Shown: positions 48,002 through 58,180, counted from the stretch's first letter. The stretch is DNA of 64,000 nt from Rubrobacter xylanophilus DSM 9941 (GCF_000014185.1 NC_008148.1:124001-188000), one strand, 5' to 3'. Notes: generated from the sequence alone by a model not told the origin. Made by a program: numbers and translations.

Positions 48002-49363
48002 TCAAGCCACCCGCTCCTCGAAGCCCAGGCCGATCTTCTCCTCGATCGCCCGGTCCAGCTTCTCCTTGAGGCCCCTGAGGGGGATACGGCTCGTCACCTC
48101 CCCGAAGAACCCGAAGACCACGAGCTTCTCCGCCTCGATGCGCGGGATGCCGCGGCTCATCAGGTAGAAGAGCTCCAGGTCGTCCACCTGCCCGGTGGTC
48201 GCCCCGTGGGAGCACTTCACGTCGTCGGCCATGATCTCCAGGTTCGGCAGGGAGACGGCCATCGCCTCGTCGGTGCCCAGGATGAGGTTGCGGTTGGTCT
48301 GGTAGGCGTCGGTCTTCTGCGCCCCGGGCTCTACCCGGATGAGGCCGGAGAAGACGGTGAGCGACTCGTCCCGCAGGGCCCCCTTGTACAGGAGGTCGGA
48401 GTGGGCCTGGGGGGCGATGTGGTCCTGCAGGGTGTGGTGGTCTATGAGCTGGTCCTCGTCGGCGAAGTAGAGGCCGAGCATCTCCGAGTCGCTGCCGGGG
48501 GCGGTGAGCCCCGCCTCCACGTTGGTCCTGGAGAGCTGGGCCCCGAAGGAGACCACCAGGCTGTTGATGGTGGCGTCCTTCTCCGCCTGGCTGCGGATGG
48601 TGTTGAAGTGGACGACGTTGCGCGCCCAGTTCTGCAGCGAGACGTACTGCAGGTGGGCCCCCTGGCCCACGAAGAGCTCGACCGCGCCGTTGGAGAGGGC
48701 CGGCTCCTCGCCGTCCTCGGAGGCGTACTCGTCGATGTAGGTCACCGAGGCCCCCTCCTCGACGATCACGAGGGTGCGCGGCATGATCGAGCCGGCCACG
48801 TCGAGCCACCGGTAGCTCTGGATCGGGACCTCCACCTCGACCCCGCGCGGCACGTACAGGAACGACCCGCCGGAGAAGGCCGCCGCCGAGAGCGCGGCGA
48901 ACTTGTCGTAGCCCTCGGGGACGAGCCTGAAGAGCCTCTCCCGCACCAGCTCCCCGTGCTCCCTGAGGGCGGTGTGCAGGTCGGTGAAGATGACGCCCCG
49001 GGCGCGCAGCGCCTCGTCCGTGCGGGCGTAGGTGGTCTCGGAGTTGTGCTGCACCAGGAGCGCCGAGTTCTCCTCGCCCTCCTTTATGAGCCGCTGCACG
49101 GCGTCCGGGAGGTCCCCCTCGCGCTCCACGTCGGGGCTCGGGGCGTAGGGCACGTACTCCTCGAAGCGCACGTCCGAGACGTCGGTGTAGCGCCACGCCT
49201 CGTCGCGCATGGTGGGCATCGGGATCTCCTCGAAGGTCCGCCAGGCCGCAAGGCGCTTCTCCCGCAGCCAGCCCGGCTCGTCCTTGAAGGCGGCGAGCGC
49301 CTTGACCGCCTCAATCCCTATCCCCTTGCGCCTCAGTACCTCCGGCACGCCGTTCGTGCTCAT
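48002..49363 (-). CDS. sufD: SufD scaffold subunit
   Basis: 453 residues, beta-helix scaffold protein. Typical blocks are DEAWRYTDVSDVRF, VQHNSETTYA, FSGGSFLYVPRGVEVEVPI, and the core SLQNWARNVVHFNTIRSQ, then KCSHGATTGQVDDLELFYL with SRGIPRIEAEKL. SufD works with SufB and SufC in Fe-S assembly and iron entry. ATG in a four-base overlap with the preceding universal stress gene. Confidence 0.95.
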   Translation of the reverse strand: MSTNGVPEVLRRKGIGIEAVKALAAFKDEPGWLREKRLAAWRTFEEIPMPTMRDEAWRYTDVSDVRFEEYVPYAPSPDVEREGDLPDAVQRLIKEGEENSALLVQHNSETTYARTDEALRARGVIFTDLHTALREHGELVRERLFRLVPEGYDKFAALSAAAFSGGSFLYVPRGVEVEVPIQSYRWLDVAGSIMPRTLVIVEEGASVTYIDEYASEDGEEPALSNGAVELFVGQGAHLQYVSLQNWARNVVHFNTIRSQAEKDATINSLVVSFGAQLSRTNVEAGLTAPGSDSEMLGLYFADEDQLIDHHTLQDHIAPQAHSDLLYKGALRDESLTVFSGLIRVEPGAQKTDAYQTNRNLILGTDEAMAVSLPNLEIMADDVKCSHGATTGQVDDLELFYLMSRGIPRIEAEKLVVFGFFGEVTSRIPLRGLKEKLDRAIEEKIGLGFEERVA

Positions 49364-49815
49364 CTATCACCTTCTCCTTCCGCGTCTTCTGCGTCCCCGC
49401 GCACCACCAGCACCGGGCAGTGCGCGTGCCGGACAACGCTCTCCGAGACGCTGCCCATCAGGGCCCGCCGCAGGCCGCCGAGGCCCCGGCTGCCGACCAC
49501 GATGAGCCCCGCCCCCATCTCCTCGGCCAGCGAGACGATGCTCTCCGCGGGGTTGCCCAGCAGCACGTGCCCCTCGGCGACCGCGCCGCCGGACTCCTCG
49601 ATGCTCCGCACCTCCTCGTCCAGCGCCTTGCGCGCCTCCTCCTCGACCCGCGCCGGGTCGAGCTCGGTGTAGGCGAAGATGCTCGTGACGGCCGGCCCCA
49701 CGTGCACCACGTGTAGCTCGGAGCCGGTCTTCTGGGCAAGCTCCACCGCCGCCCGGGCCGCCCGCCGGGCGTGCTCCGAACCGTCGGTCGCCAGAAGGAT
49801 CTTCGTCGGGAACAT
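49360..49815 (-). CDS. Universal stress protein inside the suf operon
   Basis: 151 residues, UspA fold. The N-terminal ILLATDGSEHARRAA and the ATP-binding VVGSRGLGGLRRALMGSVSE (G-2X-G-9X-G-S pattern) mark the ATP-binding UspA class. Its stop overlaps the sufD ATG (ATGA), so it is translationally coupled. It follows sufB after a 103-base gap with a hairpin. UspA genes are not a usual part of suf; coupling suggests a stress- or ATP-linked role in Fe-S assembly, which is inference. Confidence 0.93.
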   Translation of the reverse strand: MFPTKILLATDGSEHARRAARAAVELAQKTGSELHVVHVGPAVTSIFAYTELDPARVEEEARKALDEEVRSIEESGGAVAEGHVLLGNPAESIVSLAEEMGAGLIVVGSRGLGGLRRALMGSVSESVVRHAHCPVLVVRGDAEDAEGEGDR

Positions 49816-49861
49816 CTCTTGCGCCAGCCTCCGTATCTGCTCATCCCGGAAACGGGGCGAG

Positions 49862-49878
49862 CCTCCTCGCGCAGGAGG
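49862..49878 (-). promoter_or_regulatory. Hairpin between sufB and uspA-sufD
   Basis: CCTCCT-CGCGC-AGGAGG forms a six-base stem that extends with bulges into GGGGCG/CGCCCC (about 49855-49886). No T-run follows on the minus strand. It could lower or protect transcripts between the sufCB and uspA-sufD parts. Confidence 0.4.
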
Positions 49879-49918
49879 GCCCGCCCCGCCGCCGATCTTC
49901 CGCCCCGGGCCGGGCGTG

Positions 49919-51331
<1,413 letters not shown>

Positions 51332-51341
51332 CTTCCCTCCT

Positions 51342-52094
<753 letters not shown>

Positions 52095-52153
52095 CTGCCC
52101 CCGCTGCTTCCTCGGATAAAGCTCTCTACGTAAACGCTTGCTACTGCCAGGCT

Positions 52154-52192
52154 ATTTAATCACAGCCTGACCTGCCTCACAATTTTTCGTGA
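52154..52192 (-). promoter_or_regulatory. Candidate suf promoter with dyad
   Basis: Minus strand: -35 TTGTGA (52177-52182), 17 bases, -10 TTAAAT (52154-52159). The -35 overlaps the dyad TCAC-N8-GTGA (52177-52192). The region is AT-rich compared with its surroundings. No SufR/IscR gene is nearby; the dyad is a candidate site for a regulator encoded elsewhere. Confidence 0.5.
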
Positions 52193-52278
52193 TCTGGATC
52201 AAGAACATTTCTTAATGCGCCGGAAACGCCCGTTTCCAAGCGGCTTCTGCGCCTCCGGCACGAGAAAGGACCGGTCTT

Positions 52279-52364
52279 GGGAACGGTTCGCGGGAGCCGC
52301 CCGGGCGGCGCGAGCTTGTAACACGGGGGCGGCCCCGGAGCGCCCTCTATCGAGAACCGTTCCC
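52279..52364. repeat. Long-range 11-base inverted repeat with internal palindrome
   Basis: GGGAACGGTTC (52279-52289) and GAACCGTTCCC (52354-52364) are perfect inverted arms 64 bases apart. Between them is a perfect 14-base palindrome GCCGCCCGGGCGGC (52296-52309). The right arm lies in the 3' end of the downstream methyltransferase gene. A smaller hairpin GGAAAC-GCCC-GTTTCC is at 52222-52237. This could be a structured 3' end or a small RNA; nothing proves it. Confidence 0.6.
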
Positions 52365-53174
52365 ATCAAGCTGTGCTTCGGGGCGTTCGAGGAGGGCCTG
52401 GACGGCGGTGGCGCGGCCCTCACGGATGCTCAGGAGGAGGTTGGCGAAGGCCTCGGGGGGCGGTCCGGAGGGGCGGCCGGAGGAGCGGGTCTTCAGCCAT
52501 TCGGCGGTCTGTGGTGTAACGTCGCTCCAGGCCAGCTCACGGAGGCCGGCGCGTGAGAGGGAGGCACGCATCCGGTTTGGGGGGAGGAGGTGGCTGAGGG
52601 CGGGGCTTGCGGCCCAGGGGAGGGGGAAGCGGCGGGGCGGGCCGGAGGGGCCGGCCAGGATCTCGTGCATCGCCAGGCGGCCGCCGGGCTTGAGGACGCG
52701 GTGGATCTCCCGGTAGAGCCGGTCCTTGTCCGGGATGTTCATCGTGCTGTGCTGGGTCCAAGCCAGGTCGAAGCTCGCGTCCGGGAAGGGGATCTCCAGC
52801 GCGCTGCCGTGCCGGAAGAGGACGCGCTCCCCGAGGCCCGCGCGGGCGGTGAGCAGCGCCCCGACCCGGCAGAACTCCTCCGTGACGTCGAGGACCACCA
52901 CCCGGCAGCCGAACCTGGAGGCCAGGATGCGGGCCGGGCCGCCGAGGCCGCCGCCCACGTCCAGCACCCGCTCGCCGGGGGAGGCCCCGGCGAGCTCGGC
53001 GAGCTCCAGCGTCGCCCGCACGCCGCGGGTGTGGAGCTGGTCCACGGCGTGCAGCTCCTCCACCGAGGGCGCGAGGGGGTCCGCCCCGGCGGACCGCAGG
53101 GCGGCGGAGATCCTCTCCTCCAGCCCCTCCCGGCCGTAGTGCTCCCCGACGGCCCTCTCCCCGGGGGTGCCCAT
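52347..53174 (-). CDS. SAM-dependent methyltransferase (Methyltransf_11 type)
   Basis: 275 residues. SAM motif I is RVLDVGGGLGGPARILA; the acidic turn is VVVLDVTEEF; and IPFPDASFDLAWTQHSTMNI, then HRVLKPGGRLAMHE complete the fold. It resembles tocopherol/sarcosine-type small-molecule methyltransferases. The ATG overlaps the ygfZ stop by one base, so the two are coupled. The substrate is unknown. The last codons lie in one arm of a long inverted repeat. Confidence 0.9.
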   Translation of the reverse strand: MGTPGERAVGEHYGREGLEERISAALRSAGADPLAPSVEELHAVDQLHTRGVRATLELAELAGASPGERVLDVGGGLGGPARILASRFGCRVVVLDVTEEFCRVGALLTARAGLGERVLFRHGSALEIPFPDASFDLAWTQHSTMNIPDKDRLYREIHRVLKPGGRLAMHEILAGPSGPPRRFPLPWAASPALSHLLPPNRMRASLSRAGLRELAWSDVTPQTAEWLKTRSSGRPSGPPPEAFANLLLSIREGRATAVQALLERPEAQLDGNGSR

Positions 53175-54103
53175 CAGCCCGCCACCCTGAGGATGGCGCC
53201 TCCGGCCGAGAGCGGGCCCTCGGGGTCCGCCCCGCGCCGCAGGTAGCCCAGGGCGAAGACGACGCCCTCTTCGGAGGGCAGGGGGGAGACGCTGGTGAGC
53301 GTGCCCGCCCGGCGGTCGCCCTGCAGGATCTCGGCGGGGGGAGCGGGCGGGGTCCCGGAGGCCACCAGCAGGCGGCGGAGCGTCCTGTTCGGGTGGCCCC
53401 GGTAGCGCATGCGGGCGACCGTCTCCTGCCCGGGGTAGCAGCCCTTCTCGAAGCTCACCGCGCGCTCCAGCAGCCCGGCCTCGGCGGGGAAGTTCTCCGG
53501 GGTGAAGTCCGTGCCGAAGCGCGGGACGCCGGCGGCGATGCGGGCCGCCTCGTACTCCTCCTCGGTGGCGGCGACGGCCCCCGCGCTGCGGAGCCTCTCG
53601 CGGGCTCTCTGCAGCTCCTCCGGGGCCCCGATCAGGTCCACCCCCGGCACCGGCACCGCCACCCCGACCGCGAGGAGCGCCCCGAGCCGCGCGCAGGCGT
53701 GCTCGGGGAGGGCGCTCCGCAGCCCGGCCAGCTCCGCGGCCCGCGGGCCGTAGAGCCCGAGCACCCCGAACCCCGTCTCCTCCACCGCGACCCGGGAGAA
53801 CGGGGCGTAGCGGCGCAGGATCTCGCGCACGGCCCGCGCGCTCTGCGGCCCGGCGACCACCAGCACCTCCCCCGCGTGCCGGACCACCCGCAGGTCCGCC
53901 TGGATCCTCCCCTTCGGGTCGAGCAGGAGGGCGTAGGCCCCGCGGTCCTCCTCCCCGGGGAGGGAGTTCGTCAGGATCGCCTCCAGCAGCCCCAGCGGGT
54001 CCCTGCCGGAGAGCCGCAGCGCGGCGGCGCCGGGGTGCCCGACCAGCGCCGCGCCCTCCCGCAGGGCCGCGTAGCCGGGGTGCGTGATTCGCTCGGCGGC
54101 CAT
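53174..54103 (-). CDS. ygfZ: YgfZ/GcvT-like folate-binding protein
   Basis: 309 residues, GcvT fold. The YgfZ signature KGCYPGQETVARMRYRG is intact, with the essential Cys. LLLDPKGRIQADLRVV and DFTPENFPAEAGL are further family blocks. YgfZ uses folate to help make or repair certain Fe-S enzymes. Its place near the suf operon (separated by one gene and the suf promoter) fits this role. It is coupled to the methyltransferase downstream. Confidence 0.93.
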   Translation of the reverse strand: MAAERITHPGYAALREGAALVGHPGAAALRLSGRDPLGLLEAILTNSLPGEEDRGAYALLLDPKGRIQADLRVVRHAGEVLVVAGPQSARAVREILRRYAPFSRVAVEETGFGVLGLYGPRAAELAGLRSALPEHACARLGALLAVGVAVPVPGVDLIGAPEELQRARERLRSAGAVAATEEEYEAARIAAGVPRFGTDFTPENFPAEAGLLERAVSFEKGCYPGQETVARMRYRGHPNRTLRRLLVASGTPPAPPAEILQGDRRAGTLTSVSPLPSEEGVVFALGYLRRGADPEGPLSAGGAILRVAG

Positions 54104-54155
54104 ACGGGTATTTTAGGCCATCGTCCCGAAGTTCTAAGAGGAGGTCGGCGAGGCT

Positions 54156-54803
54156 GTGGCCCGAGCGGTTGTGCTGGACGTGGACGGTACCCTCATGGAC
54201 ACCAACTACCTGCACGTCGAGGCCTGGGCGCGGGCCTTCGATCAGGTCGGCTACCGGGTGCCCCGCGCCCGGGTGCACCGCCAGATCGGGAAGGGCTCGG
54301 ACAAGCTCGTCCCGGAGTTCATCCCCGCCGGGGACAAAGCCGCCGCCGAGGAGGCCGACCGGCTGCACGGCGAGCTCTTCATGCAGATGCAGCGGTACGC
54401 CCTGCCGCTGCCGGGGGCGAGGGAGCTGGTCGACGCGCTCTCCCGCCGGGGGTACAGCGTGTGGTTCGTGACCAGCGCGAAGCCCGAGGAGCTGGAGGAG
54501 TACCTCCGGCTCCTCGAGACGGAGGGCAGGCTCTCCGGGATCGTGAACTCCGCCGACGTGGAGAACTCCAAGCCCGCCCCGGACATCTTCGAGCTCGCGC
54601 TGGAGCGGGCGGGCGTCTCCCCGGAGGAGACCGTGGCGGTCGGGGACGCCGTCTGGGACGTGCAGGCCGCCCGCGCCGCCGGCGTGCGCACCGTCGCCGT
54701 CCTCACCGGCGGGGCCTTCAGCGCGCGGGAGCTGGAGGAGGCCGGAGCCGAGGAGGTCTACGAGGACTGCGCCGCCCTTCTCGAGGCCGGCTTCCCGGAG
54801 TAG
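54156..54803 (+). CDS. HAD-family phosphatase
   Basis: 215 residues from GTG with AGGAGGTCGG upstream. HAD motifs: DVDGTLMDT (nucleophile Asp), FVTSAKPEE (motif II Ser/Thr), K in VENSKPAPDIFELAL, and VGDAVWDVQAA (motif IV). A C1 helical cap lies between motifs I and II, as in phosphoglycolate-phosphatase/beta-phosphoglucomutase relatives. The substrate is not assigned. Divergent from ygfZ. Confidence 0.93.
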   Translation: MARAVVLDVDGTLMDTNYLHVEAWARAFDQVGYRVPRARVHRQIGKGSDKLVPEFIPAGDKAAAEEADRLHGELFMQMQRYALPLPGARELVDALSRRGYSVWFVTSAKPEELEEYLRLLETEGRLSGIVNSADVENSKPAPDIFELALERAGVSPEETVAVGDAVWDVQAARAAGVRTVAVLTGGAFSARELEEAGAEEVYEDCAALLEAGFPE

Positions 54804-54961
54804 CAGAGGCCCCGGTGCAGCCCGCAGGGTTTTGTACTACACTGCCGGATGCAGTTTGAAAGACGGGCGAGAGGCCGGGGGTGGAGCCGCCGCCCGGAGA
54901 GGGCTCCGGTGGCGTCCTACCCTGAACCCTCGCCCTGGAAGCAGAAAGGCGGGCGCTGGAT

Positions 54962-55165
54962 ATGGCCCAAGGCACGGTGAAGTGGTTCAGCGACGAGAAG
55001 GGCTACGGCTTCATCTCCCCGGATGACGGAAGCGAGGACCTCTTCGTCCACTACACCGGGATAGAAGGCACCGGGTTCAAGACCCTCGAGGAGGGGGCGC
55101 GGGTCTCCTACGAGACCACCCGCGGCCGCAAGGGGATGCAGGCCGTTAAGGTTTCCAGGATCTAG
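54962..55165 (+). CDS. cspA: Cold shock domain protein
   Basis: 67 residues. RNP-1 and RNP-2 motifs are [10 protein letters not shown] and DLFVHYTGI, within the usual start [11 protein letters not shown]. It binds single-stranded nucleic acid and works as an RNA chaperone. The ATG follows GAAAGGCGGG at some distance. A TACACT at 54838-54843 would give a leader of about 110 bases, a length typical of cold-shock mRNAs. A strong terminator follows. Confidence 0.96.
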   Translation: MAQGTVKWFSDEKGYGFISPDDGSEDLFVHYTGIEGTGFKTLEEGARVSYETTRGRKGMQAVKVSRI

Positions 55166-55195
55166 GGGTCGAGGACACACCACCCTTCACAAACC

Positions 55196-55220
55196 GAGGC
55201 CGGGCGGAAAGCCCGGCCTC
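55196..55220. terminator. Bidirectional terminator between cspA and larC
   Basis: GAGGCCGGGC-GGAAA-GCCCGGCCTC, a perfect ten-base stem with a five-base loop between convergent genes. The minus strand continues GGTTTGTG; the plus strand ACCCCTCTCT. Confidence 0.8.
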
Positions 55221-55238
55221 ACCCCTCTCTGCGGCCTC

Positions 55239-56393
55239 TCAGGGGCTCTGCCGCAGCAGCTCCGACGCAGCCCGGCGGGCGTCGTCGTAGACCCGCGGGA
55301 GCGGCCTCCCGCTCTCCCGGGCGAGGCGGGCTGCGTCGGCGTGCTCGGGGGCCACGGCGAAGTCTTCTCCGTCGAGGCTTCCCACCTTCACCCGGCACCG
55401 GCCGTAGGGCAGCTCGACCTCCACGAGGCGCCGCTCCGCCACGGTGCGCCCTACCCCGTGGTGGCGGACGCCGAGGCTCCCGGTCTCGCGCATCATCAGC
55501 CGGGCGAGGCGCTCCCTGTCCTGCCGCCGGGCCAGGGCGCACAGCTTGTAGGCCCCGCGGCCGCGCTTCATGACGACCGGCTCGAGCCAGGCGTCGGGGG
55601 CGCCCGCCTCGAGGAGCCGCTCCACGGCCGCGCCGAGCACCTCGCCCGGCGCGTCGTCTATGTTGGCCTCCAGCACCTCCAGCCCCCCGACCGGGCCCTC
55701 CAGGCGGCCCACCACCGCCCGCAGCAGGTTCGGCGCGCCCCGCAGGCGGGCCGTCCCCGCCCCGTAGCCGGCGGCCCCCAGCACCATCGGCGGGGCGGCG
55801 TCCGAGAACTCCCCGCCGGTGAGGGCCCTCAGGAGGGCCGCCCCCGTGGGGGTGGTCATCTCCCGCTCCTCCTCGGGCCACCGCACCCTGCAGCCCCGCA
55901 GCACCTCCAGGGTGGCCGGGCCCGGCACTGGCAGCGGGCCGTGGGCGGCCTCGACGACGCCGCTGCCCATGGGGAGCGGCCCGCAGCTTACGGTCTCCGC
56001 GCCGAGCAGCTCCAGCGCCGCGCAGGCGCCCACGATGTCCGCTATGGAGTCGGCGGCGCCGACCTCGTGGAAGGCGACCTCCTCCGGCGGGACGCCGTGC
56101 ACCCTGCCCTCGGCGGCGGCCAGAAGGCCGAAGGCCGCGAGCGCCCTCCCGGCGGCCCGCTCGGGGAGGCCGGAGCCCTCGATGAGGCGGCGGATGTCGC
56201 GGAAGGTGCGGTGGGCGTGCTCCTCGGGCGCGTCGACCCTCAGGCCGAGGGCGGCTATGCCGCTGATCTCGACCCGCCGGAGCTCCAGACGAACGGGCAG
56301 CCCGAGGCCGCGCACGCTCTCCTCGACCTCGCCCGCCGGGGCCCCGGCGGAGATGAGGCTGGCCAGGATCATGTCCCCAGCCGCGCCCCCCAC
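55239..56393 (-). CDS. larC: LarC nickel-insertion protein (nickel-pincer cofactor)
   Basis: 384 residues from GTG. GGAAGDMILASLISAG, HEVGAADSIADIVGACAALE, GVVEAAHGPLPVPGPATLEV and ANIDDAPGEVLGAAVERLLE are LarC blocks. LarC uses CTP to insert nickel into the pincer cofactor of lactate racemase-type enzymes. It is one continuous frame, without the frameshift seen in some lactobacilli. The frame codes for a family-like strand (LHVHFQP) just before the GTG, but no standard start codon lies there, so the true N-terminus is uncertain. larA, larB and larE are not in the window. Confidence 0.88.
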   Translation of the reverse strand: MGGAAGDMILASLISAGAPAGEVEESVRGLGLPVRLELRRVEISGIAALGLRVDAPEEHAHRTFRDIRRLIEGSGLPERAAGRALAAFGLLAAAEGRVHGVPPEEVAFHEVGAADSIADIVGACAALELLGAETVSCGPLPMGSGVVEAAHGPLPVPGPATLEVLRGCRVRWPEEEREMTTPTGAALLRALTGGEFSDAAPPMVLGAAGYGAGTARLRGAPNLLRAVVGRLEGPVGGLEVLEANIDDAPGEVLGAAVERLLEAGAPDAWLEPVVMKRGRGAYKLCALARRQDRERLARLMMRETGSLGVRHHGVGRTVAERRLVEVELPYGRCRVKVGSLDGEDFAVAPEHADAARLARESGRPLPRVYDDARRAASELLRQSP

Positions 56394-56419
56394 GGGCTGG
56401 AAGTGGACGTGGAGCGGGG

Positions 56420-56770
56420 CTACTTCCCCGAGCCTCCCCCGGAGATCCTGCGGACGACCATGGCGGCGGCCGCGAGCGCGACGGCCAGCAAGATCATCGG
56501 GCGGGGGTCGCTCTTCACCGCGTCGGTGAAGACGGACGGGTTGCGCTTGCGCCCGGCCTCCCGGGCGAGCCGGGCCTGCCGGCGGGCCGATTCGGCGACG
56601 CTGCGCCCCAGGCGGCCCAGGGCCTCCTTCAGCCGCGCCTTCGCCTTCTCCTTGGTCTGCTGGACGACGACCCTGGGCTCCACGTGCCGGCGCAGATCCC
56701 TGACGTCCGGCGCCATCCGGCTCCGGATCTCGAACATCTCCCGCTCTATGCGCTCCGGTATCTCGCTCAC
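56420..56770 (-). CDS. DUF3618-like membrane-anchored helical protein
   Basis: 116 residues from a GTG overlapping the holin-X gene stop (GTGA). An acidic/basic helical stretch (IPERIEREMFEIRSRM and then TKEKAKARLKEALGRLGRSV) is followed by a single membrane helix (PMILLAVALAAAAMVV) near the C-terminus and a Gly/Lys tail. This is the layout of the DUF3618 group, which commonly follows Holin-X genes in actinobacteria. The role is probably envelope stress related, but unproven. Confidence 0.75.
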   Translation of the reverse strand: MSEIPERIEREMFEIRSRMAPDVRDLRRHVEPRVVVQQTKEKAKARLKEALGRLGRSVAESARRQARLAREAGRKRNPSVFTDAVKSDPRPMILLAVALAAAAMVVRRISGGGSGK

Positions 56771-57216
56771 GACCTGAACTGCCCCTTGAGCCACTCCACG
56801 TTCTGCTGGAAGGTGCTTATCGTGCGGCGGGGCTTGGGATCGAGGCCCCTCAACCTGCCAGCGCCCGTGCCGGCCAGCACACCCCCGATGACCAGCAGTA
56901 TACCAGAGACGATGAGCGCCGAGAGCCACAGGCTCAGCCCCCCGACCTCGTTGAGCAGGTAGATGCCGGTAACCGCGAGAAACACGACGAACAGGTGCAA
57001 GAACACCGCCCCAGCCACCAAAAGCCCCGCGGCGAGCCCCGCCTGACGCCCCACCGGCGCAAGCTCCACCTTCGCCAGCTCCACCTGCTTGCGGGCGAGC
57101 TCCTGCAGCTGCGGCCGCAGCGCCTCCACGATCTCCTTCACGCTCCTGTCCGAGAGCTCCTCCCCGCCCTCCAGCCGGCGCTCGAATTCCGCAACCCGCT
57201 CCCTCTGCTCCGTCAC
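56767..57216 (-). CDS. Actinobacterial Holin-X (Phage_holin_3_6) family protein
   Basis: 149 residues. The N-terminal helix SVKEIVEALRPQLQELARKQ and VELAKVEL leads into two membrane helices (LAAGLLVAGAVFLHLFVVFL and LSLWLSALIVSGILLVIGGV), then a basic tail with EWLKGQFRS. This is the Holin-X family, chromosomal and not phage-related in most actinobacteria. No phage genes are around. First gene of a two-gene operon with the DUF3618-like protein. Confidence 0.87.
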   Translation of the reverse strand: MTEQRERVAEFERRLEGGEELSDRSVKEIVEALRPQLQELARKQVELAKVELAPVGRQAGLAAGLLVAGAVFLHLFVVFLAVTGIYLLNEVGGLSLWLSALIVSGILLVIGGVLAGTGAGRLRGLDPKPRRTISTFQQNVEWLKGQFRS

Positions 57217-57436
57217 ACGCCGCTCCTTTCTCTCGCCGACCTTCCGGCTCTCCTAAGTTACCCGGGCCGATCGCCGCTTAATCCGTACCCATCTTACATA
57301 AATTTTCTAGTATCCAACATGCCATAAAGCACGCGAGGCGGCGTTTTGATGTAACATGGGAGCGGGTGTACAAGAGCGGTGTGACCGGCGCGAAGAGGAG
57401 AGTCATTTTCGGGAAACGGGGGGAAGGAGCCTTGAG
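57217..57436. promoter_or_regulatory. AT-rich divergent region
   Basis: 220 bases between the Holin-X gene and yqeC, locally much richer in A and T (about 57290-57320). Several weak promoter-like hexamers exist on both strands (TTGGAT on the minus strand, TTTTGATG on the plus strand), none decisive. No gene seen. Confidence 0.35.
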
Positions 57437-58180
57437 TTGAAGCTGTATCCGGCTCTCGGGATCTCTTCGGGGGACGTGGTTGCGTTTGTGGGGGCTGGGG
57501 GCAAGTCCAGCGCCATCATCGCGGTGGCCGGGGAGCTGGTGGGCGACGGCATGACGGCCATAGCCGTCCCGACCACGAAGATGCAGGTCGGGGAGGCGGA
57601 GCGGGTGGGCAGGGTGGTCATAGCCGGGGAGGAGGGCTGGCTCGGGCGGCTCAAGGAGGCGGTGACGGACTCGGGGGCGGCCGCGGTGGGCTCGGCGTAC
57701 ATCTCCGGGGGCAGGATCGGGGGGCTTGGGCTGGACGAGGTGGCCCCGCTGGGGAGGATCGCCGACGTGGTGCTGGTCGAGGCCGACGGGGCGCGGCGCA
57801 AGCCGCTGAAGGGCACCGCCGAGCACGAGCCGGCGATACCGCGGGGCACCACGCTCGTGGTGGCGGTGGCCAACATCGGGGCCCTGGGCCGGCCGGCCAC
57901 CGAGGAGCACATCCACCGGCCGGAGGTCTTCTCCCGCCTCACCGGCCTGAGCTCCGGGCAGAGCGTGACGCCCCGGGCCTTTGCGCTGGCGCTCTCGGGC
58001 GGGTCGCTGGCGCGGGTGCCCTCCGGGGCGCGCTCCGCGGTGCTCCTCACCGGGGTCTCCCCGGGGCGGAGCATGTCCGACGCGGCGGTGGTCACCCGCG
58101 AGCTCTGGCGGCAGGGGATCTCCAGGATCGTCTTTACCTCCCTGCCCTCGGAGGAGCCGGTGCAGGTCTGGGTGCCCTGA
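57437..58180 (+). CDS. yqeC: YqeC-like molybdenum hydroxylase accessory protein
   Basis: 247 residues from a TTG with GGAAGGAG seven bases upstream. The P-loop-like VAFVGAGGKSSAI, the IAVPTTKMQV region, LVEADGARRKPLKGTAEHEP and VVANIG-type strand (AVANIGALGRP) are YqeC features. YqeC is found with selenium-dependent molybdenum hydroxylases and is thought to handle the cofactor. No hydroxylase, selD or selA is in the window. The only thematic link is the CoxG pair at the far left end. Confidence 0.88.
   Translation: MKLYPALGISSGDVVAFVGAGGKSSAIIAVAGELVGDGMTAIAVPTTKMQVGEAERVGRVVIAGEEGWLGRLKEAVTDSGAAAVGSAYISGGRIGGLGLDEVAPLGRIADVVLVEADGARRKPLKGTAEHEPAIPRGTTLVVAVANIGALGRPATEEHIHRPEVFSRLTGLSSGQSVTPRAFALALSGGSLARVPSGARSAVLLTGVSPGRSMSDAAVVTRELWRQGISRIVFTSLPSEEPVQVWVP

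Noticed and set aside
52279-52364. tRNA gene in the inverted-repeat region
   Set aside because: The long 11-base outer stem, no TPsiC-like GTTCRA and no anticodon arm exclude a tRNA fold.
52199-52423. Minus-strand 74-residue frame between sufC and the methyltransferase
   Set aside because: It overlaps the inverted repeats and the end of the methyltransferase gene, and lacks a ribosome site; low coding quality.
56767-57216. Holin-X gene as a sign of a prophage
   Set aside because: Holin-X proteins are common chromosomal actinobacterial proteins, and no other phage gene or att site is seen.
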